Shown one piece after another: positions 5,129 to 5,364 of a stretch of 5,364 nt of DNA (its first letter is position 1; every line of letters starts with the position of its first letter). This DNA comes from an uncultured Clostridia bacterium (lineage in GTDB: Bacteria; Bacillota; Clostridia; Peptostreptococcales; Anaerovoracaceae). The stretch spans positions 1-5,364 of the forward strand of contig CALZMV010000097.1 in NCBI GenBank assembly GCA_945788655.1, in the 5' to 3' direction. Under the pieces are notes generated by a model, which did no database searches, was not told where the DNA came from, and worked only from the letters and a program-made list of their open reading frames with translations. A program made the position numbers and the translations under genes.

Positions 5129-5364
5129 ATGTGTACATCAGCTGTATATAAAAATTATTTTGGTCGAAATCTTGATTTCGATATTTCTTATGGGGAGAGG
5201 GTTGTAATTCAGCCTAGAAACTTTCCAATTAAGATGAGGATGGAGGAAGATATTGAAAAGCATTATGCCATGATCGGAATGGCTTCGGTAATTGATGGTC
5301 AGCCCCTTTTCTACGATGCAGTCAATGAAAAAGGCGTCGGCATTGCAGGGCTGCTGTTCGCAGG
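5129..5364 (+). CDS. Choloylglycine hydrolase / penicillin V acylase family protein, 3'-truncated by window end
   Basis: The first 78 complete codons of an Ntn-hydrolase; the frame is still open at the right edge, where family members usually run to about 320-350 residues. It starts MCTSAVYKNYFGRNLDFD: after Met removal, C2 becomes the N-terminal nucleophile, and R13 and D16 correspond to R18 and D21 of the Clostridium perfringens bile salt hydrolase, in a loop five residues shorter. YGERVVIQPRNF (21-32) and NEKGVGIAGLLF (66-77) are further family signatures. There is no signal peptide, so a cytoplasmic enzyme is expected. The family hydrolyses amide bonds in conjugated bile salts, penicillin V or acyl-homoserine lactones. 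At the site of bile-salt-hydrolase N82 this protein has L76, so bile salt activity should not be assumed. AGGAGG (5118-5123) precedes the ATG by 5 nt. Confidence 0.92.
   Translation, partial: MCTSAVYKNYFGRNLDFDISYGERVVIQPRNFPIKMRMEEDIEKHYAMIGMASVIDGQPLFYDAVNEKGVGIAGLLFA

Overview
The window looks like the chromosome of an anaerobic Firmicute of the class Clostridia, plausibly from the gut. The reasons are moderately low G+C, AGA-rich arginine codons, strong AGGAGG ribosome-binding sites, a two-centre superoxide reductase, a streptococcal/clostridial-type GAPDH, and a choloylglycine-hydrolase-family gene. Genus cannot be fixed from the sequence. There is no mobile element, CRISPR array, tRNA or rRNA.

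Layout, left to right. (1) The 3' part of a large translation-factor gene (1-1518). It carries EF-G/Tet(M)-like domains IV and V followed by a C-terminal NYN/YacP (Rae1-like) nuclease domain; the GTPase domain lies before base 1. (2) A monocistronic desulfoferrodoxin-type superoxide reductase (1599-1967) with its own TATAAT promoter and a hairpin terminator. (3) A strong promoter preceded by helically phased direct repeats drives a DeoR-family regulator (2159-2926), followed 25 bp later by the glycolytic GAPDH gene (2952-3965); these form a probable two-gene operon. (4) A long hairpin (3992-4062), the likely shared terminator of the convergent gap and phzF-like genes. (5) A PhzF-family isomerase on the minus strand (4087-4971). 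(6) A divergent intergenic region (4972-5128) with promoters for both directions whose -10 boxes lie only 3 bp apart. (7) The first 78 codons of an Ntn-hydrolase of the choloylglycine hydrolase/penicillin V acylase family (5129 to the window edge).

How the parts fit. The regulator-gap pair mirrors the cggR-gapA arrangement of Bacillus but uses a DeoR/GlpR-type regulator, so feedback by a sugar phosphate on lower glycolysis is a reasonable inference. The superoxide reductase fits anaerobic oxidative defence. The most unusual object is the first gene, which joins a ribosomal A-site-entering elongation-factor module to a nuclease domain whose stand-alone relative, Rae1, cuts mRNA in the ribosomal A site. 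This suggests a single-polypeptide ribosome rescue or mRNA surveillance factor. The last gene is also notable because it has leucine where bile salt hydrolases have a conserved active-site asparagine.
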